Shown here: positions 26,146-34,790 of the stretch, in pieces
How positions within the stretch are numbered: the stretch's first letter is position 1
How the letters are laid out: each line of letters opens with the position of its first letter
Assembly: GCA_905209085.1 (NCBI GenBank)
Contig: CAJLRM010000014.1
Span: 1 to 43,466, forward strand
Source: an uncultured Eubacteriales bacterium
GTDB lineage: Bacteria > Bacillota > Clostridia > Christensenellales > Borkfalkiaceae
Reading direction: 5' to 3'
DNA: 43,466 nucleotides
Notes under the pieces: generated by a model
Database searches by the model: none
What the model saw: only the letters and a program-made list of their open reading frames with translations
What the model was told of the DNA's origin: nothing
Program-made: the position numbers and the translations under genes

Positions 26146-26220
26146 TGGTACTCCCTGCGGGAATCGAACCCACAATTAGCCCTTAGGAGGGGCTTGTTAT
26201 ATCCATTTAACTAAGGAAGC
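26146..26220 (-). tRNA. tRNA-Arg (anticodon CCT)
   Basis: The minus strand folds as a complete cloverleaf of 75 bases with encoded CCA. The acceptor GCTTCCT pairs with AGGGAGT. The D arm is GTTA/TAAC. The anticodon stem AGCCC/GGGCT encloses CTCCTAA with anticodon CCT, and the T arm GTGGG/CCCGC encloses TTCGAAT. It decodes AGG arginine codons. It has its own promoter and terminator. Its 3' end faces the AT-rich accessory patch, a position often used for integration, although no repeated tRNA end was found in the window. Confidence 0.93.
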
Positions 26221-26322
26221 TTATAAAATTTTAAAGGTTTCCGTCTTCGTGAAAACGCTTGTTCGACGCCATTTATCCGCGCTTTTAAAACGCGGCAGGC
26301 GCTCGTCTATCCGACTTTTCTT

Positions 26323-26351
26323 ATTATACCTTATTCTCCTGAGAATTGCAA
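26323..26351 (-). promoter_or_regulatory. Promoter of tRNA-Arg
   Basis: The minus strand reads TTGCAA (26351-26346), 17 bases, then TATAAT (26328-26323), a near-consensus sigma-A promoter about 100 bases upstream of the tRNA. Confidence 0.75.
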
Positions 26352-26392
26352 TTGTTTTTTTAAAGTTTTTAAAAATTTTATGCTTTAAATTC

Positions 26393-26421
26393 TTGCCAAA
26401 CAAACGAAAAAATGCTATTAT
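26393..26421 (+). promoter_or_regulatory. Promoter of gdhA
   Basis: TTGCCA (26393-26398), 17 bases, then TATTAT (26416-26421). The leader to ATG 26480 is about 50 bases and contains AAGGAG nine bases before the start. Confidence 0.75.
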
Positions 26422-26479
26422 ATATATCACACAATCAATTTATCGAATCGGATAAGCATATTTTTAAGGAGAATATAGT

Positions 26480-27814
26480 ATGACTTACGTAGAAAAGGTT
26501 TTGACACAACTCAAAGAAAGCAATCCAGGCGAAACGGAATTTCATCAGGCGGCGACGGAAATCCTGCTTACTCTCGAACCCGTATTTGCCCGTCATCCCG
26601 AATACGAAAAAGCAGGACTCCTCGAACGTTTTGTCGAACCGGAGCGCGCCGTCATTTTCCGCGTTCCTTGGATCGACGACAAGGGACGGGTACATATCAA
26701 TAAGGGCTACCGCGTACAATTCAACAGCGCCATCGGTCCTTATAAGGGCGGGCTTCGCTTCCATCCCTCCGTCAATCTGTCCGTCGTCAAATTTTTGGGG
26801 CTTGAACAAATCCTTAAAAACAGTCTTACGGGGCTTCCCATCGGCGGAGCCAAAGGCGGCTCCGACTTCGATCCCAAAGGCAAATCCGACCGCGAAGTGA
26901 TGGCTTTTTGCCAAAGCTTCATGACCGAACTCTATCGGCATATCGGCGCGGATACCGACGTTCCCGCAGGCGATATCGGGGTGGGCGCGCGCGAAATAGG
27001 CTATCTTTACGGTCAATATAAGCGCATCCGCGACGAGCATACGGGCGTTTTGACGGGACGCGGACTCTCTTACGGCGGCTCCCTCATCCGAAAAGAGGCG
27101 ACGGGCTATGGACTTGTCTATATCACCGAAGAAGCCATGCGTCTTCGCGGCGACAGCCTCGACGGAAAAACGGTAGTCATTTCCGGCAGCGGCAACGTGG
27201 CGATTTATGCCTGCGAAAAGGCGCAGGTACTGGGCGCCAAAGTTGTGGCGATGTACGATTCCGACGGCTACATTTACGACGCAAACGGCATCGATCTGGA
27301 AGTCGTGCGGCGGATCAAGGAAGAAGAGCGCGGACGCATCAAAGAATATGCCGCCCGCGTATCGGGCGCCGTGTATACTCCCGGCTGTAAAGGCATCTGG
27401 ACTATTCCCTGCGACGTGGCATTGCCCTGCGCGACGCAAAACGAAATCGACGCCGAAAGCGCGGCAATCCTCGTGAAGAACGGCGTCAAATACGTCGCGG
27501 AGGGCGCGAATATGCCCTCTACCCTGGAAGCCGTCGACATCTTCAAACGCGCGGGCGTCGTGTTTCTTCCCGCGAAGGCGGCAAATGCTGGCGGCGTCGC
27601 CACCTCCGCTTTGGAAATGGCGCAGTCTTCGGGGAGAATGTTTTGGAGCGGTGAAAAAGTAGACCACAAACTCAGAGATATTATGGTAAATATCTACCGC
27701 AATATCGACGATGCCGCGAAGAAATACGGCTTTGACGGCGATTACGTGATGGGCGCCAATATCGCGGGCTTTGAAAAAGTGGCGGATGCCATGATGGCGC
27801 AAGGCATCGTATAA
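26480..27814 (+). CDS. gdhA: NADP-type glutamate dehydrogenase
   Basis: The enzyme interconverts 2-oxoglutarate plus ammonium with glutamate, a main ammonium-assimilation step in anaerobes. The 444 residues match the hexameric small-subunit class (about 450). Visible landmarks are GPYKGGLRFHP (87-96) with substrate-binding Lys89, GLPIGGAKGG (118-127) with catalytic Lys125, DVPAGDIGVG (160-169), the Rossmann loop GSGNVA (236-241) and the late PAKAANAGGVATS. The length and motifs fit the biosynthetic NADP enzyme (EC 1.4.1.4), but cofactor choice is family inference. It has its own promoter and terminator and is not part of either sugar operon. Confidence 0.96.
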   Translation: MTYVEKVLTQLKESNPGETEFHQAATEILLTLEPVFARHPEYEKAGLLERFVEPERAVIFRVPWIDDKGRVHINKGYRVQFNSAIGPYKGGLRFHPSVNLSVVKFLGLEQILKNSLTGLPIGGAKGGSDFDPKGKSDREVMAFCQSFMTELYRHIGADTDVPAGDIGVGAREIGYLYGQYKRIRDEHTGVLTGRGLSYGGSLIRKEATGYGLVYITEEAMRLRGDSLDGKTVVISGSGNVAIYACEKAQVLGAKVVAMYDSDGYIYDANGIDLEVVRRIKEEERGRIKEYAARVSGAVYTPGCKGIWTIPCDVALPCATQNEIDAESAAILVKNGVKYVAEGANMPSTLEAVDIFKRAGVVFLPAKAANAGGVATSALEMAQSSGRMFWSGEKVDHKLRDIMVNIYRNIDDAAKKYGFDGDYVMGANIAGFEKVADAMMAQGIV

Positions 27815-27889
27815 TTTCGCCTTTCCCCGTCCCTTTTCCGCGTTTTCCCGGCAGAAGAATCAGGCATAAATTATTTTATAATAGCGACC

Positions 27890-27940
27890 AAAAAGAGTCG
27901 GATACGTTCGGTTATCGCCGAATTTACCCGACTCTTTTTT
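27890..27940. terminator. Bidirectional terminator between gdhA and the second sugar operon
   Basis: AAAAAGAGTCGG (27890-27901) pairs with CCGACTCTTTTT (27928-27939), with an inner TTCGG/CCGAA stem. The A- and T-runs serve gdhA on the plus strand and the GH2 gene (stop at 27962) on the minus strand. Confidence 0.88.
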
Positions 27941-27961
27941 ATTCCGATTTCGCAAAAAAGT

Positions 27962-29692
27962 TCAGCGATTGCGTTTGGCAATTTCACTCAACGCAACCTT
28001 GGGTGCCCTGTCCGCTTTCAAAAGACCGTTTACCTCCTGTTCCACGTCCGTGATCTGCGTATAGCAATAGCCGTTGATGTGCATCCGCTCTATGGCGCCT
28101 ATCAACCCGCCGAATCGAGAGAGAAACTCCTCGTCGCTTTTTACGCCGCAGCCGTATCCCCATCCCGCATCCTCGTCCCGCACGTATGCGGTGCCTCCGA
28201 ATTCGCTCATGACGATCGGCTGCCCTTCATAGGCGTAACCGTTTGCATAGGGCAGATATTGGGAGTTACAGACGTCCCCTCTTGTCAGTTTTGTGACATC
28301 GTCGTAAAAAGAATACAATTTCTCCCCGTCCTGTTCGTAATGGTGCAGGGTGAGAATATCGCTTTTTGCGTGCATCCAGCCGTCATTGGAAATGACGGGG
28401 CGCATGGGATCGATGCTCTTGGTGAGATAATAAAGCCCTGTGGCAAGATTGCTCTGCGCTTCGTCAGTGAAAATGTTGCGCACACCCCAGCTCTCGTTGA
28501 ATATCACCCAAGTGACGAGAGAGGGATGATTGTAGTTCTGCCGGACGATATTCAGCCATTCTTCCGCAATCTCGCAGGAAGCGGAATCCAGACTCCAATG
28601 ATTGGAGGGAAGTTCGCACCAGACGACGAATCCCAGGATGTCCGCATAATAGAAGAAACGTTCGTCCTCCACTTTCTGATGCTTTCTGACGCCGTTAAAA
28701 CCCATCTCTTTGGCAAGACAAATATCCTTTATCATCGCCTCTTCATCGGGCGGAGTGATGCCCGAATCGGGCCAGTATCCCTGATCGAGAAGCAGACGGG
28801 CATAAAAAGGGATATTGTTTAAGAGCAGTTTTCCATCCCTTGCCACGAACTCCCGAAGTCCGAAATAGCTGCCCGTTTTATCCGTTTCCCTGCCCGCTTT
28901 ATACACGGTGATCTCCACGTCGTAAAGCGCGGGACTCCCGACGCTCCATTGTTCCACCTGATAAGTGAGATTGGCGCTGTCCAGCTTTACGGAAACGCTG
29001 TTTTCGATATCCGCCGCCGAAACGCAGACGGTGCGGATAGGTCTGCCGTCGAAAGAGATCGCAAACCGTATTTCCACATCCTCTGCGGGCGCACTGACGC
29101 TCGCATCGAATCGAACCGTGTAATCTTTTAAGGAAGGCGTAATCTTTACCCCTGTAAGATAGACGTCCTCTACGTATTCCATCCATACGCTCTTATAAAT
29201 CCCCGTCGTCTGCACGTACCAACAGCCGAAATTTTCTTTTTTCCAGCGCTGCTTGCCGCGCACTTGGGCGGGATGATTCTCGTCGTCGCAGCGAACGGCG
29301 AGGATATTTTTTTCCTCGGTGAGATAATCGGTGACGTCGAAGGAAAAGCGGGAATAAGCGCCGCGGTGTCTGCCCACCAGCCGGCGATTGATATATACTT
29401 CCGTATTGTAATCCGCGCCGTCGAAATGCAGTATCGCGCGCTTCCCCGTTTTTCCCTCTATCGTGCGGGAATACCAGACCGTGGAATGCGGCGTTTCTTC
29501 GCCGATACCGCTCGCCTTGCATTCGTAAGCGAAAGGCACGCGGATGACGCGCGGCAGCTTTTCTTCAAAAGCGTCCTCGGCGGACGCTTCTTCGCCGAAC
29601 GCGAATTTCCATTCTCCGCAAAGATCCTTCCAATCCGACCGCACCAACTGAGGACGCGGATATCCCGCAATATAACATTTCGTATGCTTCAT
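27962..29692 (-). CDS. GH2 glycosidase (beta-galactosidase/beta-glucuronidase family)
   Basis: The three GH2 parts are present: a jelly-roll sugar-binding domain (about 1-175, with WYSRTIEG and TEVYINRRLVGRHRGAY), an immunoglobulin-like domain (about 176-280) and the TIM barrel (about 285-576). The acid/base is Glu400 in IFNESWG and the nucleophile is Glu497 in VMSEFGG, so it should be active and retaining. There is no signal peptide; it would work in the cytoplasm. Similar enzymes split beta-galactosides, beta-glucuronides or alpha-L-arabinosides; the substrate is not decided by sequence. It is the last gene of the second operon, 50 bases after the GH43 gene, and ends at the bidirectional terminator. 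Confidence 0.88.
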   Translation of the reverse strand: MKHTKCYIAGYPRPQLVRSDWKDLCGEWKFAFGEEASAEDAFEEKLPRVIRVPFAYECKASGIGEETPHSTVWYSRTIEGKTGKRAILHFDGADYNTEVYINRRLVGRHRGAYSRFSFDVTDYLTEEKNILAVRCDDENHPAQVRGKQRWKKENFGCWYVQTTGIYKSVWMEYVEDVYLTGVKITPSLKDYTVRFDASVSAPAEDVEIRFAISFDGRPIRTVCVSAADIENSVSVKLDSANLTYQVEQWSVGSPALYDVEITVYKAGRETDKTGSYFGLREFVARDGKLLLNNIPFYARLLLDQGYWPDSGITPPDEEAMIKDICLAKEMGFNGVRKHQKVEDERFFYYADILGFVVWCELPSNHWSLDSASCEIAEEWLNIVRQNYNHPSLVTWVIFNESWGVRNIFTDEAQSNLATGLYYLTKSIDPMRPVISNDGWMHAKSDILTLHHYEQDGEKLYSFYDDVTKLTRGDVCNSQYLPYANGYAYEGQPIVMSEFGGTAYVRDEDAGWGYGCGVKSDEEFLSRFGGLIGAIERMHINGYCYTQITDVEQEVNGLLKADRAPKVALSEIAKRNR

Positions 29693-29741
29693 AATTTCTC
29701 TCCGTTCCTTTTACATTCTATTTTTTGTCCGCTATCGGCAT

Positions 29742-32183
29742 CTATAACGCCCGATAGGAAAATTTTGTGATTTCTATTTTTCCCGCCGAGGCAAAAACGC
29801 CCAGCTGCCCGCTCATGAACGCGCAGTCGTCCGAGGTTTCCAGACGATATTTATCGTCTAACACGATCGTGAAACGATTGCTTTCGACTCGGATGAAAAG
29901 GGTGTGTTCCCCGCCGTCCGAAAGCTCTCCGTCCAATCTGAACGCATCCATGGTATCCTCGCCGTAGTCGTAACGGCTGAGAGCGACAATGTGCTGTCCG
30001 AGTTGCAGATAATAGCCGCGCCAGGACTGCGTGGGCTGAGAGGAAAAATAGGAATAGTCTTCCGCGCGGAGCATAATGCCCAGATTGGAATTATTTTCAA
30101 GCTGACAGCGGAAAGAGATCTCCGCTTCAAAATCCGCGACGCCCGGATTGCCCCAGAGCGCCACGCTGTGCGTTTCCGTACCCGTGACGGCGAGAATGCC
30201 GCTTTCGAAAGTCACGTCGCCGCGTACTTTTTTAAACCCCGAAAGCTCCGCTTCTTCGGGCGTTTCCGCTCCCTGATACGTTTCAAAGGCAACGAAATCG
30301 GCATTGCCCGAAAGCACCTCCACCCGCATCGCCTGTACGCCCTTTTTCAGCGCCGTTCTGCCCAAAGAAACCCTGACGGTTTCCCCCTCGGCAGCAGTCG
30401 TTTCGGGAATGGTACAGAGGAGCTCGGCAGTCCCGACGGTGATTTTCAGCTTCGCGCCGCCGCTGTTCCTGCCGACGCGGGCGGCTATGGAATACACGCC
30501 GTCTTCGGGCACGTCTACGCCGTACTTCACCCAATCGTTTTGACCGAGCGCCACCGCATAGGCATCGTCCTCTTTCATCTTTTTTACGCTCTGCTTTTCG
30601 CCGACGCGGACGCCTCCCTTTTCCACCTTTGCGCCCGCGATGGAAAAGCCTCGGTTTTCCCCTTTCAGATAAGCGGTCGCGGGGAATTTCGCAGGGAAAT
30701 TCTTGACCGCCTCAAAATCGGAAGTGCCGAATACGTCGTTCGTGAAGGCGGTGTATTCCACGCCCTCTTCGAGCGCATAGCCCATCCCGCCCGCGGCGGA
30801 TTCCGCCGCATAGGAAAGAACCCGCATCCCGTTGAGATATACGTATCCGACCCCGTCGCCGTTTTCCACGCGCACGGTGTTTAAACCGGAAGCGGGATAT
30901 TGCGCTTTCTTTTCCGCGACTTTCTTTTCGCCCGCGGCGGCGAGCTTATAAAGCCCGATCCCCGATGAAGTCAAACGGACGGCATACCCGTCGTCACCGT
31001 TCAGACCGAAATACAGAGTCTGACCGGGTACCGGCTTAAAATTATATTCGGCGGTGAAATAGCCTTCCGTGCGCCCCAAGATACGTCTGCCGTTCTCGAC
31101 TTGCAGACAAGCGCCGTCCTTCGCCTGCGCGCTCGGCAGAGAAGGCGCCAAAACGGAGCGGTGCGTAACGCCGTTCGCCGTCAAAATTCCGCCGCTCGTC
31201 AAATACCTGTCTACGTTGTAGCGCCGCGCCGGACCGTTTCCGACCAAGCTGTGATACGCCGTGTAGACGGAGTCGAGATCGGGGCCGACGACGTTGCTGC
31301 TGTGTCCCAGGCCGTAGTGTTCGTCGTCCGTGTCGATGATGGCGACGTTGTCTTTCGGCTGTGTAAATCCCGAGAGATCGGTAAGATTTTCCGCGTACGA
31401 GTAGGCGATCCGATACCCTTTGGAAATGACGTGGTTTCCCGTATAAGTAAGATAGCTGTAATCGCCGCGGCGGAAAATGCCGGGACCCTCTATCCACCCG
31501 CGCAGATTCGCGTCGCCGAGATTGCCCGTCCTGCCGAGCGTAAACGGACGGATGTCCTCGACGTCCGTGATTTCGTTGTATTTAAGCCCCGCGGGCGTGG
31601 ACGTGTGTAAAAGATAGAGTTTTCCATCGTCCGAAAGATAGAAGGAGCCGTCGATCCCCATGCCGAGATTTCCGTAATCGATGCCGCCTTCCGTCCCCTC
31701 TTCCGATTTGCTGAAAAGAGTGAAGCCTTCCGTCGGACTTTGGGAGCGATAGATATAGTGTCCTTTCCCCGCGCGCGACTGACACATATAAAACCAGCCG
31801 TTATAATAGACGACTTCGGGCGCGTACGCGCCGTGGGCGGTCGCCTCCGATTCCGCGACAGCCAATCCCTTATACGTCCAGTGTACGAGATCTTCCGATT
31901 CGAATACTTTGATGCCGTCGCAGGGATCCGAGGTGGAGGGATAGAGATAATATTTGCCGTTGTAGCGCATGACGAAAGGATCGCCGATGCCGTATTGTCC
32001 GTCGGGTCCCGTCGCGGCAGAGGCGCCCCATTGTCCCTCGATTTCGATGCAGTTTTGATAGCGCTCCCCTTCGACGGGTACGTATTCTATCTCCTTGCCT
32101 CGCTGCGCGTCCTTGCCCGAACAGCCGCCGTTTATGATCAAAGCCATAGCCATGATTGCCGGAATGATAATTCTCCTTTTCAT
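29742..32183 (-). CDS. GH43 family surface lipoprotein with two accessory beta domains
   Basis: ATG at 32183 begins a signal peptide with lipobox INGGC (Cys21), so the enzyme is anchored outside; an upstream in-frame start (32267) is discounted because the signal peptide would be buried. The five-bladed GH43 domain has all three acids: Asp68 in IGDPFVM, Asp178 in GIDGSFY and Glu232 in WIEGPGIF. A CBM6/35-like domain (about 490-620) and a C-terminal concanavalin-like domain follow. GH43 enzymes are mostly arabinofuranosidases, xylosidases or arabinanases. It is a paralogue of the adjacent gene at 32272-34770. A hairpin lies in the 88-base gap between them. Confidence 0.87.
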   Translation of the reverse strand: MKRRIIIPAIMAMALIINGGCSGKDAQRGKEIEYVPVEGERYQNCIEIEGQWGASAATGPDGQYGIGDPFVMRYNGKYYLYPSTSDPCDGIKVFESEDLVHWTYKGLAVAESEATAHGAYAPEVVYYNGWFYMCQSRAGKGHYIYRSQSPTEGFTLFSKSEEGTEGGIDYGNLGMGIDGSFYLSDDGKLYLLHTSTPAGLKYNEITDVEDIRPFTLGRTGNLGDANLRGWIEGPGIFRRGDYSYLTYTGNHVISKGYRIAYSYAENLTDLSGFTQPKDNVAIIDTDDEHYGLGHSSNVVGPDLDSVYTAYHSLVGNGPARRYNVDRYLTSGGILTANGVTHRSVLAPSLPSAQAKDGACLQVENGRRILGRTEGYFTAEYNFKPVPGQTLYFGLNGDDGYAVRLTSSGIGLYKLAAAGEKKVAEKKAQYPASGLNTVRVENGDGVGYVYLNGMRVLSYAAESAAGGMGYALEEGVEYTAFTNDVFGTSDFEAVKNFPAKFPATAYLKGENRGFSIAGAKVEKGGVRVGEKQSVKKMKEDDAYAVALGQNDWVKYGVDVPEDGVYSIAARVGRNSGGAKLKITVGTAELLCTIPETTAAEGETVRVSLGRTALKKGVQAMRVEVLSGNADFVAFETYQGAETPEEAELSGFKKVRGDVTFESGILAVTGTETHSVALWGNPGVADFEAEISFRCQLENNSNLGIMLRAEDYSYFSSQPTQSWRGYYLQLGQHIVALSRYDYGEDTMDAFRLDGELSDGGEHTLFIRVESNRFTIVLDDKYRLETSDDCAFMSGQLGVFASAGKIEITKFSYRAL

Positions 32184-32209
32184 GTTCCTTTTCTTTTCAA
32201 TTTTGGATA

Positions 32210-32233
32210 CTGCGGGGAATTTACTCCCCGCAG
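32210..32233. repeat. Hairpin between the two GH43 genes
   Basis: CTGCGGGGA (32210-32218) pairs with TCCCCGCAG (32225-32233) over a 6-base loop. No U-run follows on the minus strand, so it is probably an RNA-stability or processing element inside the operon rather than a terminator. Confidence 0.5.
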
Positions 32234-32271
32234 CACTCCGGATATTTGCTGTCCGCACTCCCGCCAAAGCG

Positions 32272-34770
32272 TCAGGCGGAAACTTTGAGATTGCGGAATA
32301 CAGCCGCCGCGCCGTTGGTATAAAGCCCTATCTTTCCGTTGACGAACGCCCTCGAATCGGTGACGTCGATGAGCTTCGTTTCTCCCGACCAGACGACGAT
32401 GCGATTGCCGCGCACCTGTATTTTCAGCGGGATGAATTGGTCGCTCGTCGCAAACGGATTGTTCTGCACCATCGTGGCGATATTCTTGGAATCGTCCGCG
32501 TAATTGAGCCTTTCGAGAACAATCTGATTGTTATTGAGAGCCAGATAGTACCCCTGCATACTCGTATAGCTGTCGTGCGAGGACGCCGCGTAATTTTTGG
32601 CGTGGAACACGATTCCCGCCGTGGAAGTTCCCGTCTTGCCTTCCAATTTAACCTCCACTTCCATCGTGAAGTCCGTCATCGTATTATCGCCGAAATACAC
32701 CAGCTGTCGGGTGCCCGCTTTGGCGTAATGACCGCCGTCTTTAAGCTTCCAAATGGTCTTGTAATCCGCTCCCTTCGGCGCGTATTGGGCAAGACTCTGT
32801 TCGTAAACGGGCGTAACGCCGCTCACTTCCACGAAACGGAAACTGACAAAATTCACTTCCGCGCCGAGATTTTCGAGTCTGAGCAGCCGAATGCCCTTAG
32901 CGGCGTCCACTTCTCCGATCAGCGCTTTTACATACTTTTCCTCCGTTTCTATCTGAGGCAGAGTGCAGCGCCATACCGTACCGTCGTCCAGCTTGACGCC
33001 TATTTTTTTGCCGCCGTCCGCCGCGCGATAAACGAGTTCCAGACCGTATCTGCCCGTTTCCTTGAAGTTGACGAGATAGGAAACGTAATCCTTTTCCGCG
33101 CCGAGCGTCAAAGATTTGACGCCTTCGAAGGGTTTGTCTGCGATGACGGAAATTCCGCTCTTATCGCTCAGCTTATAGGGCTCGTTATAAGTGTTTTCGT
33201 AAAGATATTCGGACGCCCCCGTGATGCCGAGCGCCTGCTTGGCTTCCCGCTGATCGCTCATGCCCATCGCCACGTTGCTGTAAGCGGTGTATCCCACCTG
33301 CGCGCCGTCGCTCAGGGATTTATAGCCGATTTTACCCGCAGAAACGCTCATGGAAGCGTTGTCTATCTTTGTCATGTTGTCAAAGACGACGTCCACTTTG
33401 CCGTCCCGCGCACAAACGCGCACGGTGTGCAGTTTATCCGCGGAAAAATCGTTGACCAGCGTGCCCGTCGCGACCGTGGAGAGCGTTCCGCCCTTGCATT
33501 CGGAGAGCGTGACGGTCTTTGCCGTTAAGTCCACGCCGACGCTCGCATAATTGTCGGAGTCCCGATAGGCGAACACGTAAGCGGCGCTGCCCATCCCCGA
33601 AAGGTTGTATTCCGCCGTAAAATTCGCCTGCGCCGTCGTCTTGCTGAGCGTGAACGCCCCGGAATCGTCGAACTTTTCCGCATCCTTCCCCGTCGCATAA
33701 AATTCGGGCGCCGTGGGCGCAATGCTGCCTTCGAGATTAGGCGATACGGACATCTGATTGCCGTTGAACAACAGACGGTCTATTCCGAGGCTTCTGTTGG
33801 GTCCGCCCGAGGAATTGAGCATATGATAGACGAGATAGTAAGAGTCCATATCCGGTCCCATGACGGTGGAAGAATGCCCGATGCCTTTGAGCAGACCCTC
33901 CGTTTCCAAAGCCAAGGGATTGTTTTCCGCGCGGGTGAACGCGTCTTTGTCGATGCCGCCCTCAGACGTAGTGATGGCGTTCGCCGTCGAATAGGCGATG
34001 CGATAGCCGTCGGAAGCGACGTGGTTGCCCGTATAGGTGAGATAATAAACGCCGTCCCGTTTAAGGATATACGAGCCTTCCGTCCATCCGCCTATCGAGG
34101 TATTGTTGAGTCTTGGCGTGGACTTGGTGTCTACGGTCAGCATGGAATCCATTTTCGCCATACGGATGCCGCCGTTGTCGGCATAAGTGAAATACAGGGA
34201 CTCATCGTCGTCGATCAGCACCGAGCCGTCGATGGACAGCCCGAAGCTGTTGGTCGCTTTGACGAAAGGCCCTTCGGGGCTTTCCGACGTCAGGACGTAA
34301 TGCCCGTTGCCCGCGGGCGAGGTATACATATAGAACATCCCGTTCCAGTAATACACTTCGGGCGCGTAGGCGGCTTTGGTGATATTATCCTGCGAAACGT
34401 ATCCCTCGCGCAGTCCCTCTCCCGTCATGGGCGCCCAATTCACGAGATCCGCCGATTTATATCCCCGCACGCCCAGCTCGGAATCGAGCGTGGAACAATA
34501 TAAATAATACATCCCGTTGTATCTCATCACGAAAGGATCTCCGATGCCGTATCCTTCCCATTGATTGGAAACGGTCGCGTTCTCTCCCATTAAATACTCG
34601 TTGTAGGATTTATTGTCATAGGTCGTAAATACCGTATTCGGATCCCGATAACCGTCGGGGGGCGCGGAAGAACTGCTGTCGGAATTTTTCGAAGGACCGC
34701 CGCAGGCGGCTCCTCCCAGCATCAACAATGCCGATAATGCCAGCACCGATACTTTTTTAATTATTTTCAT
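32272..34770 (-). CDS. GH43 family surface lipoprotein with accessory beta domains (paralogue)
   Basis: The signal peptide ends near GGAAC (Cys23). The GH43 blade domain follows, with Asp78 in IGDPFVMRYNG, Asp181 in SIDGSVL and Glu231 in GWTEGSYIL. The TYTGNHVASDGYRIAYS segment is almost the same as in the next gene. The 832 residues also hold a concanavalin-like domain (about 370-500), a CBM6-like domain (about 530-650) and a final beta-sandwich. It is a tandem duplicate with the same architecture as 29742-32183, diverged enough to suggest different linkage preferences. AGGAGG lies upstream of its ATG, and a 20-base gap separates it from the mosaic lipoprotein gene. Confidence 0.87.
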   Translation of the reverse strand: MKIIKKVSVLALSALLMLGGAACGGPSKNSDSSSSAPPDGYRDPNTVFTTYDNKSYNEYLMGENATVSNQWEGYGIGDPFVMRYNGMYYLYCSTLDSELGVRGYKSADLVNWAPMTGEGLREGYVSQDNITKAAYAPEVYYWNGMFYMYTSPAGNGHYVLTSESPEGPFVKATNSFGLSIDGSVLIDDDESLYFTYADNGGIRMAKMDSMLTVDTKSTPRLNNTSIGGWTEGSYILKRDGVYYLTYTGNHVASDGYRIAYSTANAITTSEGGIDKDAFTRAENNPLALETEGLLKGIGHSSTVMGPDMDSYYLVYHMLNSSGGPNRSLGIDRLLFNGNQMSVSPNLEGSIAPTAPEFYATGKDAEKFDDSGAFTLSKTTAQANFTAEYNLSGMGSAAYVFAYRDSDNYASVGVDLTAKTVTLSECKGGTLSTVATGTLVNDFSADKLHTVRVCARDGKVDVVFDNMTKIDNASMSVSAGKIGYKSLSDGAQVGYTAYSNVAMGMSDQREAKQALGITGASEYLYENTYNEPYKLSDKSGISVIADKPFEGVKSLTLGAEKDYVSYLVNFKETGRYGLELVYRAADGGKKIGVKLDDGTVWRCTLPQIETEEKYVKALIGEVDAAKGIRLLRLENLGAEVNFVSFRFVEVSGVTPVYEQSLAQYAPKGADYKTIWKLKDGGHYAKAGTRQLVYFGDNTMTDFTMEVEVKLEGKTGTSTAGIVFHAKNYAASSHDSYTSMQGYYLALNNNQIVLERLNYADDSKNIATMVQNNPFATSDQFIPLKIQVRGNRIVVWSGETKLIDVTDSRAFVNGKIGLYTNGAAAVFRNLKVSA

Positions 34771-34790
34771 CGATTTTTTCCTCCTCTTAG

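Noticed and set aside
26435..27802. A 455-codon minus-strand frame opposite gdhA
   Set aside because: It is the mirror of a strongly conserved gdhA; its His/Arg/Ala-rich composition is typical of an antisense shadow.
32095..33528. A 477-codon plus-strand frame opposite the GH43 genes
   Set aside because: It is the antisense of a GH43 lipoprotein gene with intact catalytic motifs.
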